A stretch of 64,000 nucleotides of DNA from Opitutaceae bacterium TAV5 (GCA_000242935.3 CP007053.1:1426001-1490000), one strand, 5' to 3'. Positions 42,853-51,772 are shown, numbered from the stretch's first letter. Numbers and translations: made by a program. The notes: a model not told the origin generated them from the letters alone.

Positions 42853-44283
42853 TCAGGCGGTGTAGCCTTCCTCGCCGTGTTCGCTGATATCGAGACCGGT
42901 GGTTTCGGCTTCGGGCGTCGGGCGCAGACCGATGGCGGCCTTGACCACAAAAGCGATGATGACCGTGGCCGCCACGCTCCAGACGATGGTGACGAGGGTG
43001 GCCTTGATCTGCTCGCCGACGAGACCGGGGAGCAGATCGGTGATGCCGGGATTGACTTTGTCTGTCGCGAGGATGCCGGTGAGGATCGAGCCGAGGGTGC
43101 CGCCGACGGCATGGACACCGAAGGTGTCGAGCGCGTCGTCGTAACCGAAGATGGCCTTGAGTTTCACACAGAAGATGAAGGGCACGATGCCGGCGAGCAC
43201 GCCGCAGATGACGGCCCCGGTCGCATCGACGAAACCGGCGGCGGGTGTGATCACGACCAGGCCGGCGACGATCCCGGAGCAGAAGCCGAGGATGGACGCA
43301 TGCTTGCGGGTGAAAAATTCGAGCGTCGCCCAGGTGAAGCCGCCGATGGCGGCCGCGAGCGTGGTCGTCATGAAGGCGTTGCCGGCGATGCCGTCGGCCG
43401 CTCCGGCGCTGCCGGCATTGAAGCCGTACCAGCCGACCCAGAGCATGCCGGTGCCGACCATGCAGAGCACCATGCTGTGCGGCGCCATCTTTTCCTTACC
43501 GAACCCGAGGCGGGGGCCGAGGATGATACAGAGGATGAGCGCGGACCAGCCGGAGGACATGTGCACCACGGTGCCGCCGGCGAAGTCGATCGCCTTGATC
43601 GAGCCGTCTGCGCCCGCCATCAGGCCGCCGCCCCAGACCATGTGGGCGAGGGGAAAGTAGACCGCGAACATCCACAGGGCGATGAAGGCGAGGATGGCGG
43701 TGAACTTCATGCGCTCGGCGATGGCGCCCACGATGAGCGCGGGCGTGATGATGGCGAACGTGAGCTGGAAGATGGCGAAGACGTTTTCCGACACCCAGTC
43801 GAGCGTGTGCGGGTTGCCATCCACGCCCTTGAAAAAGGCAAAATCGAGCCCGCCGAAAATGGCATTGCCGGGAGCGAAGCAGAGGCTGAAGCCGACGGCC
43901 CACCAGAGGATCGTCACCATGCCGGCGATGCCCAGGCACTGCGCGAGGACGGAAAGGACGTTTTTCCTGCGCACGAGTCCGCCGTAGAAAAGCGCCAGAC
44001 CGGGCAGTGTCATGAAGAGAACGAGGGCCGACGACGTCATGAGCCAGGCGTTGTGGCCGGGACCGGGCCCGGAGACGTTGGAGGCCACGCCTTCGGTGCG
44101 GGCGCTGTTGTTGACGTAGGCTTCGAGGTCGGCGATGCGCTGCTCGAGCGTCGGAGCCGGAAGCGCACCGGCTGCCGGCGGGGCAGGTTCGTCGGCGGCG
44201 GCCGGAGAAACGAGAGCGGCCAGGCCAAGCAAGCCGCCGGCAAGGACGAGACGCAGCTTGCAGGTGAGGTTTGAGAGGTTCAT
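42853..44283 (-). CDS. amtB: Ammonium transporter, copy 1
   Basis: This 476-residue protein has a signal peptide (ending SPAAADE) and an unusual periplasmic N-terminal extension of about 45 residues (TLEQRIADLEAYVNNSARTE) before the eleven Amt helices. Twin-histidine pore residues are in FPLAHMVWGGG and DTFGVHAVGG. Other motifs are LPGLALFYGGLVRRKNVLSV and GSAGAADGIAGNAF. It conducts ammonium and is blocked by GlnK, encoded just downstream. The start at 44283 is chosen for the signal peptide. A sigma-54-like site lies only 14 bases upstream of it, which would leave almost no leader. Confidence 0.93.
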   Translation of the reverse strand: MNLSNLTCKLRLVLAGGLLGLAALVSPAAADEPAPPAAGALPAPTLEQRIADLEAYVNNSARTEGVASNVSGPGPGHNAWLMTSSALVLFMTLPGLALFYGGLVRRKNVLSVLAQCLGIAGMVTILWWAVGFSLCFAPGNAIFGGLDFAFFKGVDGNPHTLDWVSENVFAIFQLTFAIITPALIVGAIAERMKFTAILAFIALWMFAVYFPLAHMVWGGGLMAGADGSIKAIDFAGGTVVHMSSGWSALILCIILGPRLGFGKEKMAPHSMVLCMVGTGMLWVGWYGFNAGSAGAADGIAGNAFMTTTLAAAIGGFTWATLEFFTRKHASILGFCSGIVAGLVVITPAAGFVDATGAVICGVLAGIVPFIFCVKLKAIFGYDDALDTFGVHAVGGTLGSILTGILATDKVNPGITDLLPGLVGEQIKATLVTIVWSVAATVIIAFVVKAAIGLRPTPEAETTGLDISEHGEEGYTA

Positions 44284-44296
44284 CAACAATACTTCC

Positions 44297-44312
44297 AGCA
44301 ACTGCGATGCCA
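44297..44312 (-). promoter_or_regulatory. Sigma-54-like promoter element before amtB copy 1
   Basis: On the minus strand TGGCAT-CGCAG-TTGCT matches TGGCAC-N5-TTGCW with one mismatch and exact GG-N10-GC spacing. Predicted transcription start would be about 44286, three bases before the chosen start codon, so either the message is nearly leaderless or the match is accidental. Confidence 0.4.
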
Positions 44313-44451
44313 AGGACTTGGGCGTGCCGGCGAGTTTCGGCCCGACTTGCGCAAGATGAACCTGGATCAGGCGATCGGATGGAAAATTCCGGTTTCCGGG
44401 ATCCGTCGTTTTCCGGTTCCGGATTTCACCGGGGCGTCTTGCAAAACCCGC

Positions 44452-44485
44452 AAAAAAACCGGCGGACCCCGAAAGGTCCGCCGGT
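44452..44485 (-). terminator. Intrinsic terminator of the second glnK gene
   Basis: A perfect 11-bp stem (ACCGGCGGACC at 44458-44468, GGTCCGCCGGT at 44475-44485) has the loop CCGAAA. On the minus strand it is followed by seven T. It lies about 30 bases after the glnK stop, so this amtB-glnK unit ends before the next one starts. Confidence 0.9.
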
Positions 44486-44515
44486 GCATTTTATCCGGTA
44501 TTTGCCGGGAACAGT

Positions 44516-44902
<387 letters not shown>

Positions 44903-46249
44903 TCAGTCGACGTAGCCTTCTTCGCCGTGTTCGCTGATATCGAGACCGGTGGTTTCGACTTCGGGCGTCGGGCGGAGACCGATGGTGGCCTTGACGACGT
45001 AGGCGATGATGATGGTGGCGACCACGCTCCAGACCAGCACGATGATGACGCTGATGAACTGCTTGCCGAGCAATGCCATGCCGCCCGCCGCGCCGTTGAT
45101 GTCCTCGACAGCGAGGAGACCGGTCAGCAGGGTGCCGACCGTGCCGCCGACGGCGTGAACGCCGAAGGTGTCGAGTGCATCGTCATAGCCGATCCACTTC
45201 TTGAGATAAACCACGGCGAAGAACGGAATCACACCGGCGGCGATACCGCAGAGGATCGCGCCGTTGGCGCTGACGAAACCGGCCGCTGGCGTGATGACCA
45301 CGAGGCCCGCGACAATGCCCGAGCAGAAACCGAGGACGGAGGGCTGTTTCTTGATGAAATATTCAAGGCCGGCCCAGACGAAGCCGCCGATGGCCGCCGC
45401 GAGGGTGGTCGTGAGGAAGGCGCTGCCCGCCAGGCCGTCGGCCGCACCGGCGCTGCCGGCGTTGAAACCATACCAGCCGACCCACAGGATGGCGGTGCCG
45501 ATCATACAGAGCACCATGCTGTGGGGGGCCATCTTCTCTTTGCCGTAGCCGAGGCGCGGGCCGAGGATGATCGCCAGAACGAGGGCCGAGTAACCGGAAG
45601 ACATATGGACGACCAGACCGCCGGCGAAATCGATCGCACCGAGCGTCTCGCCGATGTAGCCGCCGCCCCAGACCATGTGGGCAAACGGGAAATACACGAG
45701 GAGCAGCCAGCCGGTGACAAAGGCGAGAACCGCGGCGTATTTCATGCGCTCGGCGATGGCGCCGACGATGAGCGCGGGCGTGATGACCGCGAACGTGTAC
45801 TGGAACATCACCCAGACGGTCTCGGGCACGCCGGCCAGCGTGCTCGAATAGTTGATGTCGATCTTTCCGGGATCGGGACCGTAGATCCCTTTCAGGAATG
45901 CCATGTCGAGGTTGCCGATAAACTGGCCGTCGCCGCTGAACGACAGGCTGTAACCGACCGCCCACCAGAGCCCCGCGGTCAGTCCGGCGATGCCGAGACA
46001 CTGCGCGAGGACGGAGAGCACATTCTTTCTTCGGACGAGTCCCCCGTAGAAGAGCGCCAGGCCGGGCAGTGTCATGAAGAGCACGAGCGCGGTGCTGGTG
46101 AGCATCCAGGCGGTATCGCCGGCGCTGATGGGGACGGGGGCTTCCGCCGCGGCAGCTTCCTGTGCGGAGAGCGGACTGATCAAGGCCAGCAATCCGCAGA
46201 CGGAGACCATCTTGAGGATGCGGGTCATGGATAGAGACCAATGCTTCAT
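44903..46249 (-). CDS. amtB: Ammonium transporter, copy 2
   Basis: This 448-residue protein has a signal peptide ending near SAQEAAA and eleven Amt helices. Pore histidines lie in FPFAHMVWGGG and DTFGVHAVGGTVG. It lacks the long periplasmic extension of copy 1 and instead has an insert after helix 3 (DPGKIDINYSSTLAGVPE). The C-terminus (EVETTGLDISEHGEEGY) is shared with copy 1. The start at 46249 is used; M at 46228 is an alternative. A good sigma-54-like promoter lies 77-92 bases upstream, in keeping with nitrogen control. Confidence 0.93.
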   Translation of the reverse strand: MKHWSLSMTRILKMVSVCGLLALISPLSAQEAAAAEAPVPISAGDTAWMLTSTALVLFMTLPGLALFYGGLVRRKNVLSVLAQCLGIAGLTAGLWWAVGYSLSFSGDGQFIGNLDMAFLKGIYGPDPGKIDINYSSTLAGVPETVWVMFQYTFAVITPALIVGAIAERMKYAAVLAFVTGWLLLVYFPFAHMVWGGGYIGETLGAIDFAGGLVVHMSSGYSALVLAIILGPRLGYGKEKMAPHSMVLCMIGTAILWVGWYGFNAGSAGAADGLAGSAFLTTTLAAAIGGFVWAGLEYFIKKQPSVLGFCSGIVAGLVVITPAAGFVSANGAILCGIAAGVIPFFAVVYLKKWIGYDDALDTFGVHAVGGTVGTLLTGLLAVEDINGAAGGMALLGKQFISVIIVLVWSVVATIIIAYVVKATIGLRPTPEVETTGLDISEHGEEGYVD

Positions 46250-46325
46250 AGTATGTGTGTAGGTTGGGTTTGTTGGCAGGCAGGTGTTCAGATGGTATTC
46301 TGAGTCTTTGTCCGGTGCATCCAAA

Positions 46326-46341
46326 AGCAGGGGGTGTGCCA
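46326..46341 (-). promoter_or_regulatory. Sigma-54-like promoter before amtB copy 2
   Basis: On the minus strand TGGCAC-ACCCC-CTGCT matches TGGCAC-N5-TTGCW with one mismatch and exact GG-N10-GC spacing. The predicted start is about 46315, giving a leader of about 65 bases. The rest of the 331-base gap 46250-46580 shows no gene; enhancer sites for an NtrC-type activator would be expected further upstream. Confidence 0.6.
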
Positions 46342-46580
46342 AATGAAACGGGTTATTGGTTTTGCCCCCGGGAGGTGGCCGGAAACGATATGGCAAGATG
46401 CTTGTTTTAAATATCTTGAAGGATGATCAATTTGTTTCCTGCCTGCCCGGAAATACCCGATTGAAGCCCGGTATCACAGGGTTCCGTCGCGCCGCACCAC
46501 AGATTTCTTCAACCGGGGATGGACGCGGGACGGAGGTTACCGGATGGTAGGCGCTTCCCGCGTACCACACCGCCGCCGTC

Positions 46581-46901
46581 ATGAGTCTCAACCGCACCGA
46601 ACAGACCGTTTTCGATTACCTGCAGGCCAATCCCGAGGAGCGCCGTTACTGGGAAAACCGGGTGCGGACGACCCTCGCCGGGAGCGGCGGCGATATCCAT
46701 GGCGCCTCATTATTGCTGGATAACGACTTGTGGGATTATTACCGCGAACGCTCGGAAGTGGCGTCGCCCTTTCGGGAGATTGTGGCGCGGGAGGGCTTGC
46801 GCCGTACGAGCTTGCGAAATCTGGCCGAATACCTGCTCCGGATCCATGCTCCGCCCGGACCTCGCCGGACCTCCGCCGGCGGGAAAAAATCCGGGATGTG
46901 A
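46581..46901 (+). CDS. Hypothetical protein, 106 residues
   Basis: This is a small soluble protein of unknown family, beginning MSLNRTEQTVFDYLQANPEE. Its body is charged and alpha-helical (RYWENRVRTTLAG, LDNDLWDYYRERSEV, SLRNLAEYLLRIHAPP) with a basic Gly-rich tail. ATG at 46581 follows an AT-poor leader. Nothing in the context indicates a role. The 294-base stretch after it (46902-47195) shows nothing recognisable. Confidence 0.6.
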   Translation: MSLNRTEQTVFDYLQANPEERRYWENRVRTTLAGSGGDIHGASLLLDNDLWDYYRERSEVASPFREIVAREGLRRTSLRNLAEYLLRIHAPPGPRRTSAGGKKSGM

Positions 46902-47195
46902 ATATCTTTTTAATTTAATCGGAAAAAGCAGGTTATCTCATAAATTATGGTGAACAGGGTGTGAGCAGATTGTTTAACCATTGAACCTCTGCAACGACTG
47001 CCGAGACTTGCCGGTGATTCTGGTGAACGCTGCGCTTGCCGGCTCCTGCAAGGCTCAGCCAACGGTTGCTACGAATTCCGGGCGGGTCGCCAGTGGGTGG
47101 TGGCCCGCCTCCTTCGTTTACAGGCATCGCCACGGGCCTGCCTCCCCCCCTCCCCGCGGAACAGGCTGCGGGCGCAGGCGCCCCGGTTTTCCGGA

Positions 47196-47930
47196 TCACA
47201 GCAAGCCGGCGAGCGCGGTGTTGCGGGTAAGGCTGAAAGCGGCGCGCACGGCGGCAAAGGCGGCGACGAGCTCGGCCGGTGAACCGGCGCGCGGGAAACG
47301 CATTTCGAGCGTGGCGCCTTCACAGACGACTTCGGCTTCCACGCCCTCCACCGTCAGCACGCAGTGGCCGCAGTCGGAGGGATAATCGACGCGCAACGCG
47401 GCGGCTTCCGTCGGCCGGCCGGCGTCGGGTTCGTCGAGCGATTCGACTGCGTCGATCACAGCCTCCACACGCACACCCTTGCGCAGCGTGAAAGAAAGCG
47501 CGGAAAATTGCGCGGCGAAGAGGGCGTCGAATTCGGCGAGGTGCACGAGCTCGCTGTTGCGCAGGCTGTGGAGAGTGCGGGTAACCGTGTAATCGGAGGG
47601 CGAGTCGGCGGCGAGGTCGTAGCCGATTTCAAAGGTGAAGTCCCTGGCGGCAAGCACGGCGGCGGGCGGAGTGACGTCGAGGGCGAGGTCCTTGCGCTTG
47701 TAACCGAGCGCGGCGCGGGTGCGCTGGAAAAAGGTCTCGGCCTCCGCGGAAAGTTCGGCGACGCAGAGCCGGGCGAAAAATCCCTGGGTCGCGCTGTTGA
47801 CGGCGTCGGGCACCGTGTGACGCGACTTGTCGAAGCCGCGCAGGGTCTTGACCAGACCACCGCCGCGTCCGACGAACTGGATGCGGGAAACGAAGCTCCG
47901 GGAGTCATCTTTGCTGCTGTTGCTGGCCAT
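47196..47930 (-). CDS. Hypothetical protein, 244 residues
   Basis: This is an unrecognised soluble protein. N-terminal SKDDSRSFVSRIQFVGRGGG is followed by TLRGFDKSRHTVPDAVNSAT. The middle part (AEAETFFQRTRAALGYKRKDLALDV, DFTFEIGYDLAADSPSDYTV) reads like an alpha/beta protein. The last third has DYPSDCGHCVLTVEG with a C-x2-C pair. No signal peptide is present. It starts just downstream (minus strand) of an inverted repeat whose arm begins 17 bases before the ATG. Confidence 0.65.
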   Translation of the reverse strand: MASNSSKDDSRSFVSRIQFVGRGGGLVKTLRGFDKSRHTVPDAVNSATQGFFARLCVAELSAEAETFFQRTRAALGYKRKDLALDVTPPAAVLAARDFTFEIGYDLAADSPSDYTVTRTLHSLRNSELVHLAEFDALFAAQFSALSFTLRKGVRVEAVIDAVESLDEPDAGRPTEAAALRVDYPSDCGHCVLTVEGVEAEVVCEGATLEMRFPRAGSPAELVAAFAAVRAAFSLTRNTALAGLL

Positions 47931-47946
47931 GTGCGCCGGGAAGGAT

Positions 47947-48366
47947 GCCCACGAAACAGACGAAAGGACACGAAAGAAAAAGCAAAAATTCCGGGGTTTG
48001 TATCAACGTCCCAAAGCCTCCGGATTTTTGCACGAAGAGCGCGAAGGACAGGTTGCCTGAAACTTCGCGGTCTTTTGTTTAAAATAGAGGGAACTCCTGA
48101 AAATTGAACAGAAGGTAACAAAGAAAACGAAGAACAACCAAGGGCGTTTGTCGCTTATTTTCATAATATATTTTCAGTAAATGACTTTTAATACCAAAGT
48201 CCCAAAGCCTTCAGATTTTTACACAAAGGCCGCAAAGAGCGCAAAGGATTGCCAGTTACCTTCTTCGCGTCCTTTGCGGCCTTGGTGTAAAATCAAAAAC
48301 ATTCGGGACGCTGGTATAATTCATAGTCTCCTTTGTTTCATCTTCGTTCTCTTCGTTTCCTTCTGT
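47947..48366. repeat. Nested inverted repeats of the CACGAAAA and ACAAAGGCCGCAAAG types
   Basis: A CCCACGAAACAGACGAAAGG arm lies at about 47948. A first ACGAAGAGCG.../...TTTGTTTAAAAT pair is at about 48030-48085. The best pair is 48191-48248 with 48261-48317, ACAAAGGCCGCAAAGAGCG facing CGTCCTTTGCGGCCTTGGTG across 12 bases. It is enclosed by AGAAGG...ACGAAGAA (about 48108-48136) facing TTCGTTCTC...CTTCTGTTC (about 48343-48368). The 540-base gap 47931-48470 therefore consists largely of repeat arms and no gene is seen. Confidence 0.75.
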
Positions 48367-48470
48367 TCAAAAATGAATTTTCAGAACCTCCCTGGAAAAC
48401 ATCGGCGACAGCGGCCCCGAAAGACATTTCCGGAATTGCGATACGGACGGGACGGGATAGCGAATGCGGT

Positions 48471-48887
48471 ATGTCTGCTCCGGCTTCCGCTTCTTCTGTC
48501 GTTTCCGTGGTGTGCGCGCTGATCGAGCGCGAGGGGCGCGTCTTTGTCGCACAACGGCCGCCGCACAAGCACCTGGGCGGCAAGTGGGAATTTCCCGGCG
48601 GCAAGATCGAGCCGGGCGAGACACCCGAAGCGGCGCTGGTGCGCGAGTGCCGCGAGGAGCTCGGTTGCGAGGTCGTACCCGGCGAGCGTCTGCCGGAAGC
48701 CGTCCATGATTACGGCACGGTGGTGATTCGCCTGATCCCGTTTGTGGCCAGGCTGGCGGAGCCGGCCATCGATCCGCAGTCCAGCGAGCACGCCGCGGTG
48801 CGCTGGATCCTGCCGGAAGAATTCGCCTCGCTCGACATGCCGGCAGCCGACGAGCCGATCGTCCGCGCGTACCGGAAGCGGCAATAA
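48471..48887 (+). CDS. Nudix hydrolase, MutT-like (8-oxo-dGTP diphosphatase type)
   Basis: This 138-residue protein has the complete Nudix box at 43-65 (GGKIEPGE...RECREELG), preceded by KHLGGKWEFPGG as in MutT. It opens with VVSVVCALIEREGRVFVAQR. MutT clears oxidised dGTP from the nucleotide pool; the exact substrate is not proven. The ATG at 48471 gives the normal MutT N-terminus. An earlier in-frame ATG at 48333 would translate repeat sequence. It is convergent with the lpoB-like gene, with a cloverleaf repeat between. Confidence 0.9.
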   Translation: MSAPASASSVVSVVCALIEREGRVFVAQRPPHKHLGGKWEFPGGKIEPGETPEAALVRECREELGCEVVPGERLPEAVHDYGTVVIRLIPFVARLAEPAIDPQSSEHAAVRWILPEEFASLDMPAADEPIVRAYRKRQ

Positions 48888-48903
48888 CCCGGGGTATCCC
48901 GAC

Positions 48904-49006
48904 GGAGCGGCGGCATTCCTGCCGCTGCTGACGACGCAACGCGTCGCCGGTTCGGACGGCGAGGCGCTGACGCGCCTCGTCGCAGCGGCAGGAATGCCGC
49001 CGCTCC
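48904..49006. repeat. Cloverleaf-type structured repeat, copy 3 (convergent intergenic)
   Basis: The outer arms 48904-48928 and 48982-49006 are perfect 25-base inverted complements. Inside are CGACGC/GCGTCG (48932-48946) and GAGGCGC/GCGCCTC (48961-48978). The order of the inner hairpins is opposite to copy 1, so the element is inserted in the other orientation. It fills the space between the stops of the Nudix gene (48887) and the lpoB-like gene (49011). Confidence 0.85.
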
Positions 49007-49010
49007 CCCT

Positions 49011-49613
49011 TTACCAGCCGACCGAGGCGCGTTTGCCCTGCTTGGTGATCTGCTTCTCGCCTTCCCACACGCCGAGGCCGTCCTGCACGGTCGTGAGCGT
49101 GAGCTGGAAGGAGTAGGTCACCTGGTTGACGCCGCTGGCCTTGGCCTTGTCCTCGATGATCTTGCCCGAAAGCGTGTAGTACGGTTTCGGCGACTGCTGC
49201 TTGTCGCCGGCGAGAAACTGGTTCTGCTGCGCGAGGTCCTTGGCCAGCGGGTCCTCGGCGCCGCCGTAAGCCAGGGTGGTGGTCGTGATGACCTTGCCGG
49301 AGCGCAGCAGCGAGGTGCGGATTTTCTTCGTCAGGGAATCCATGTCGAAGTTGTTGCTCGTGCCGTTGGTGATCCGCGAGATGGCCATGACGGCGGGCTG
49401 GGTCGGGGCGCGCTCGAGCACGCCGGAGACGAGAATGTCGGCCACGAGGTCGTCCGCCGCCTGGTTGAAGTCCTGGATGTTGATCTGGTTGAGCGAGACG
49501 ATCGTGTCGGGTCCCTTCGAATCGACGTAATGCGCATTATTGGAGCAGCCGGCGAAAACGAACAGGCCGGCCAGCGTGGTGAACGCGAGCGGGAGACGGA
49601 TGGATTTGTTCAT
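49011..49613 (-). CDS. LpoB-like lipoprotein (penicillin-binding protein activator family)
   Basis: This 200-residue lipoprotein has a signal peptide and lipobox FAGC (C23). Characteristic LpoB segments follow: INIQDFNQAADDLVADIL, VMAISRITNGTSNNFDMDSLTKKIRTSLL, YTLSGKIIEDKA and the final VWEGEKQITKQGKRASVGW. In Enterobacteria LpoB activates PBP1b from the outer membrane; that role is not shown here. The start at 49613 is used because an upstream extension would translate repeat sequence. It is last in a five-gene co-directional envelope cluster. Confidence 0.82.
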   Translation of the reverse strand: MNKSIRLPLAFTTLAGLFVFAGCSNNAHYVDSKGPDTIVSLNQINIQDFNQAADDLVADILVSGVLERAPTQPAVMAISRITNGTSNNFDMDSLTKKIRTSLLRSGKVITTTTLAYGGAEDPLAKDLAQQNQFLAGDKQQSPKPYYTLSGKIIEDKAKASGVNQVTYSFQLTLTTVQDGLGVWEGEKQITKQGKRASVGW

Positions 49614-49637
49614 GATGATGGAAAAATTCAGAAGGGA

Positions 49638-49721
49638 GCCCACGAAACACACGAAAAGACACGAAAAAAATACCTGCAATCAGATGACTGGTTTTCGTGT
49701 CTTTTCGTGTGTTTCGTGGGC
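49638..49721. repeat. Perfect 30-base inverted repeat inside the lipoprotein cluster
   Basis: The arms 49638-49667 and 49692-49721 are perfect 30-base inverted complements made of GCCCACGAAA, CACACGAAAA and GACACGAAAA, with a 24-base loop. The element fills the space between the YcfL-like stop (49731) and the LpoB-like start (49613), so it would form a very stable hairpin in an operon message. Confidence 0.9.
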
Positions 49722-49730
49722 AAAAAAACT

Positions 49731-50162
49731 TCAGGTTTCTTCGAGCTTGAGACGGAAATCCACGGCGCGGGGCGAGATGGCCACCGCCGAGACGGCGTTG
49801 ACCTCGCGACCGCGCAACATGATCACGCGCCAGCCGCTGACGCTGTCGATCTGCATGCCGTTCTCGTCGATCCAGTCGAATTTGTACCGGAAGGTGCGGG
49901 GGTCGTTCTTGCGGTTTTCCAGCGTGACCTGGATTTTTAACAGGTTGCCGCTGACGTGGGTCTGGTTGACCGACACGGTGGCAAGGGCGCGCGCGAGCGA
50001 GGAATCGGTGATGATCCGCTGGTCGTCCACGTAATCGGGGTGGGCTTCGGGCTGGGCGCGTTGCACCGTGTTGACGCTGCTGGAGCAGCCGGGCCCGAAA
50101 AAGGCCGCGACAAAGGCCACCGTGGAGGAGGCGAGCAGGGGAAGGAGGGGGATGCGTTTCAT
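49731..50162 (-). CDS. YcfL-like lipoprotein (DUF1425)
   Basis: This 143-residue lipoprotein has a lipobox region GPGC (C26). The mature part is a small beta-rich domain: IITDSSLARALATVSVNQTH, LLKIQVTLENRKNDPRTFRYKFDW, DSVSGWRVIMLRGREVNAVSAVA. In Enterobacteria ycfL stands beside lpoB, and the same neighbourhood is kept here, which supports the assignment. Biochemical function is unknown. On the minus strand it lies between the COG3014-like and LpoB-like genes. Confidence 0.75.
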   Translation of the reverse strand: MKRIPLLPLLASSTVAFVAAFFGPGCSSSVNTVQRAQPEAHPDYVDDQRIITDSSLARALATVSVNQTHVSGNLLKIQVTLENRKNDPRTFRYKFDWIDENGMQIDSVSGWRVIMLRGREVNAVSAVAISPRAVDFRLKLEET

Positions 50163-50272
50163 GAGGTTACGTTTCGTTGGAACAGTTCTCCGCAGGGAGA
50201 CGTTGCAAAGTTGTGACGCAGGAATGACAGCAGGGCGAGACTCCGGATCGTTTTTATTTCAGGTTATTTTTT

Positions 50273-51772
50273 CTACTTCAGTTGAAACTGGCTGACAAGA
50301 AGCGGTGTGCCGGCGGCGATGCTCTTGACATAAACCACCGTGACGTCGCCGGGACCGACCTGGATACGGTGCGCCTGGTTGCCGGCCTTGATCACGAGCA
50401 CGCGGTCGGCGGGCGTGGTCAGGCGGGCGTAATAAAACTCCTTGGGCAGACTGCGCCAGGTGCGGGTATCCGCAATGTTGATCGCGATTTGCGTGATCGA
50501 GGTGAAGAGCTGGGTGAGGAGCCGGCCGGCGTCGCCAAACTCGTCCTTGGCCTGCTTCTGGATGACGGCGTCGAGGGTGGCGCGGGTGGCGGTGGCAATG
50601 AGGGTGCGGGTGACGATGGCGGGCCACTCGTTTTTGAAGTCGCGCGCGACGACGGCGTCCATGCTGCACACGAGCGCGGGCGTCACGGAGGAGCCGGCGG
50701 CATCGGTCGTGTCGACGGAAATCGCGGGCAGGTAGCCGCCGTTGTACTTGAGTTCAGGGAAGGCGGCGCCGACATAGGAGATCGCGTTGGTGACGATGAA
50801 GAGCGGGATGTCGATGCGCACCTGGTCACGCCAGGGGCCGGAACCGGTTTCGAAAACCACATACGTGACGCCCGAGGGGCGCCGGCCGGCGCTGACGTCG
50901 GCGAGGTCTGCGCGCACGAAGGCGTTGCCGGGCGCCATGCCGGCGACGCGTTCGAGGGATTTGCGGGAGCGTTCGAGATCGGCGCCGTCCACACCGCAGG
51001 CGGCGAAATAGAGCCCGTCGAGGAGCACGGAAAACGGATTCACGTAGTCGGCGTAGGGCTGGAGCGCGGCGGCGGATTCGGCGGAGGCGGCGATGCGGTT
51101 GAGCGAGGCGCCGGTGTAGGGGTCGGCCTTGGCGCGGTCCACATCGTAGGCGGGCGCGGCACGGCCCTGTTCGTCGGTGGTCTGGCCCCGGGCGGCGGCG
51201 CGGGCCGCGGATTCGGCTTCCTCGATGCGGCGGGCATTTTCCTCCACGGCGTCGCGCTGGCGCTGGAGGGCGCGGTTGAGCTCGACGCGGGCGCGGTCGC
51301 TGTCGCCGAGTTGCAGCCAGTTGAGCGCCTTGAGGGTGTTGAGCATCACCTTGTCGTAGGAGCGGCCGCGGTAAGGGGTGTTGGCCTGGTTGGTGAAGAG
51401 GGCGCCGAGTTCGGAGCCGACTTTCACGCGGGCGGCGGCCTCGTAGCCGTTGACGCGTTTTTCGGCGGCATCGAGAGCGGCATTGGAGCGGGCGAGGTAA
51501 TCGCGGGCGGCCTCCGGGGCGGCGTCGGGCGCGAGCGCGGCGGCGCGGAGGATGGCGCCCTGTTCGAGGCGGTAGAGGATCGTGTCCTTGTTGTCGCTGT
51601 TTTTGGCGGCGTCGGCGTCGGCCCGGGAGACGGCCGAGGCAAGGTTGCCGGAGCGGTACGCGGCGTCGCGCCCGGACGACTTTTCGGTGTAGGTGCTGCA
51701 ACCGGCGAGGAAGAGCGCCCACGAAATACACGAAAAAACACGAAAGAATCCCGATCGGAAAAACTTCGGCAT
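50273..51772 (-). CDS. COG3014-like lipoprotein, signal peptide partly encoded by a repeat arm
   Basis: This 499-residue protein has the lipobox LAGC (C25). Alpha-helical TPR-like segments fill the first half (NTLKALNWLQLGDSDRARVELNRALQ, a classic COG3014 block, followed by a coiled coil). The second half is beta-rich with VYVVFETG-like sequence (GVTYVVFETGSGPWRD). COG3014 genes neighbour lpoB and ycfL homologues in many Proteobacteria. Oddly, residues 9-19 (FFRVFSCISWA) are encoded by the repeat arm 51717-51746, so the hydrophobic part of the export signal comes from repeat DNA. The only suitable start is 51772. Confidence 0.75.
   Translation of the reverse strand: MPKFFRSGFFRVFSCISWALFLAGCSTYTEKSSGRDAAYRSGNLASAVSRADADAAKNSDNKDTILYRLEQGAILRAAALAPDAAPEAARDYLARSNAALDAAEKRVNGYEAAARVKVGSELGALFTNQANTPYRGRSYDKVMLNTLKALNWLQLGDSDRARVELNRALQRQRDAVEENARRIEEAESAARAAARGQTTDEQGRAAPAYDVDRAKADPYTGASLNRIAASAESAAALQPYADYVNPFSVLLDGLYFAACGVDGADLERSRKSLERVAGMAPGNAFVRADLADVSAGRRPSGVTYVVFETGSGPWRDQVRIDIPLFIVTNAISYVGAAFPELKYNGGYLPAISVDTTDAAGSSVTPALVCSMDAVVARDFKNEWPAIVTRTLIATATRATLDAVIQKQAKDEFGDAGRLLTQLFTSITQIAINIADTRTWRSLPKEFYYARLTTPADRVLVIKAGNQAHRIQVGPGDVTVVYVKSIAAGTPLLVSQFQLK

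Noticed and set aside
46380-46420. TGGCAAGATGCTTG sequence as a plus-strand sigma-54 promoter
   Set aside because: It has mismatches in both boxes and points away from the amtB gene toward an unknown small gene; the minus-strand match at 46326-46341 is better.
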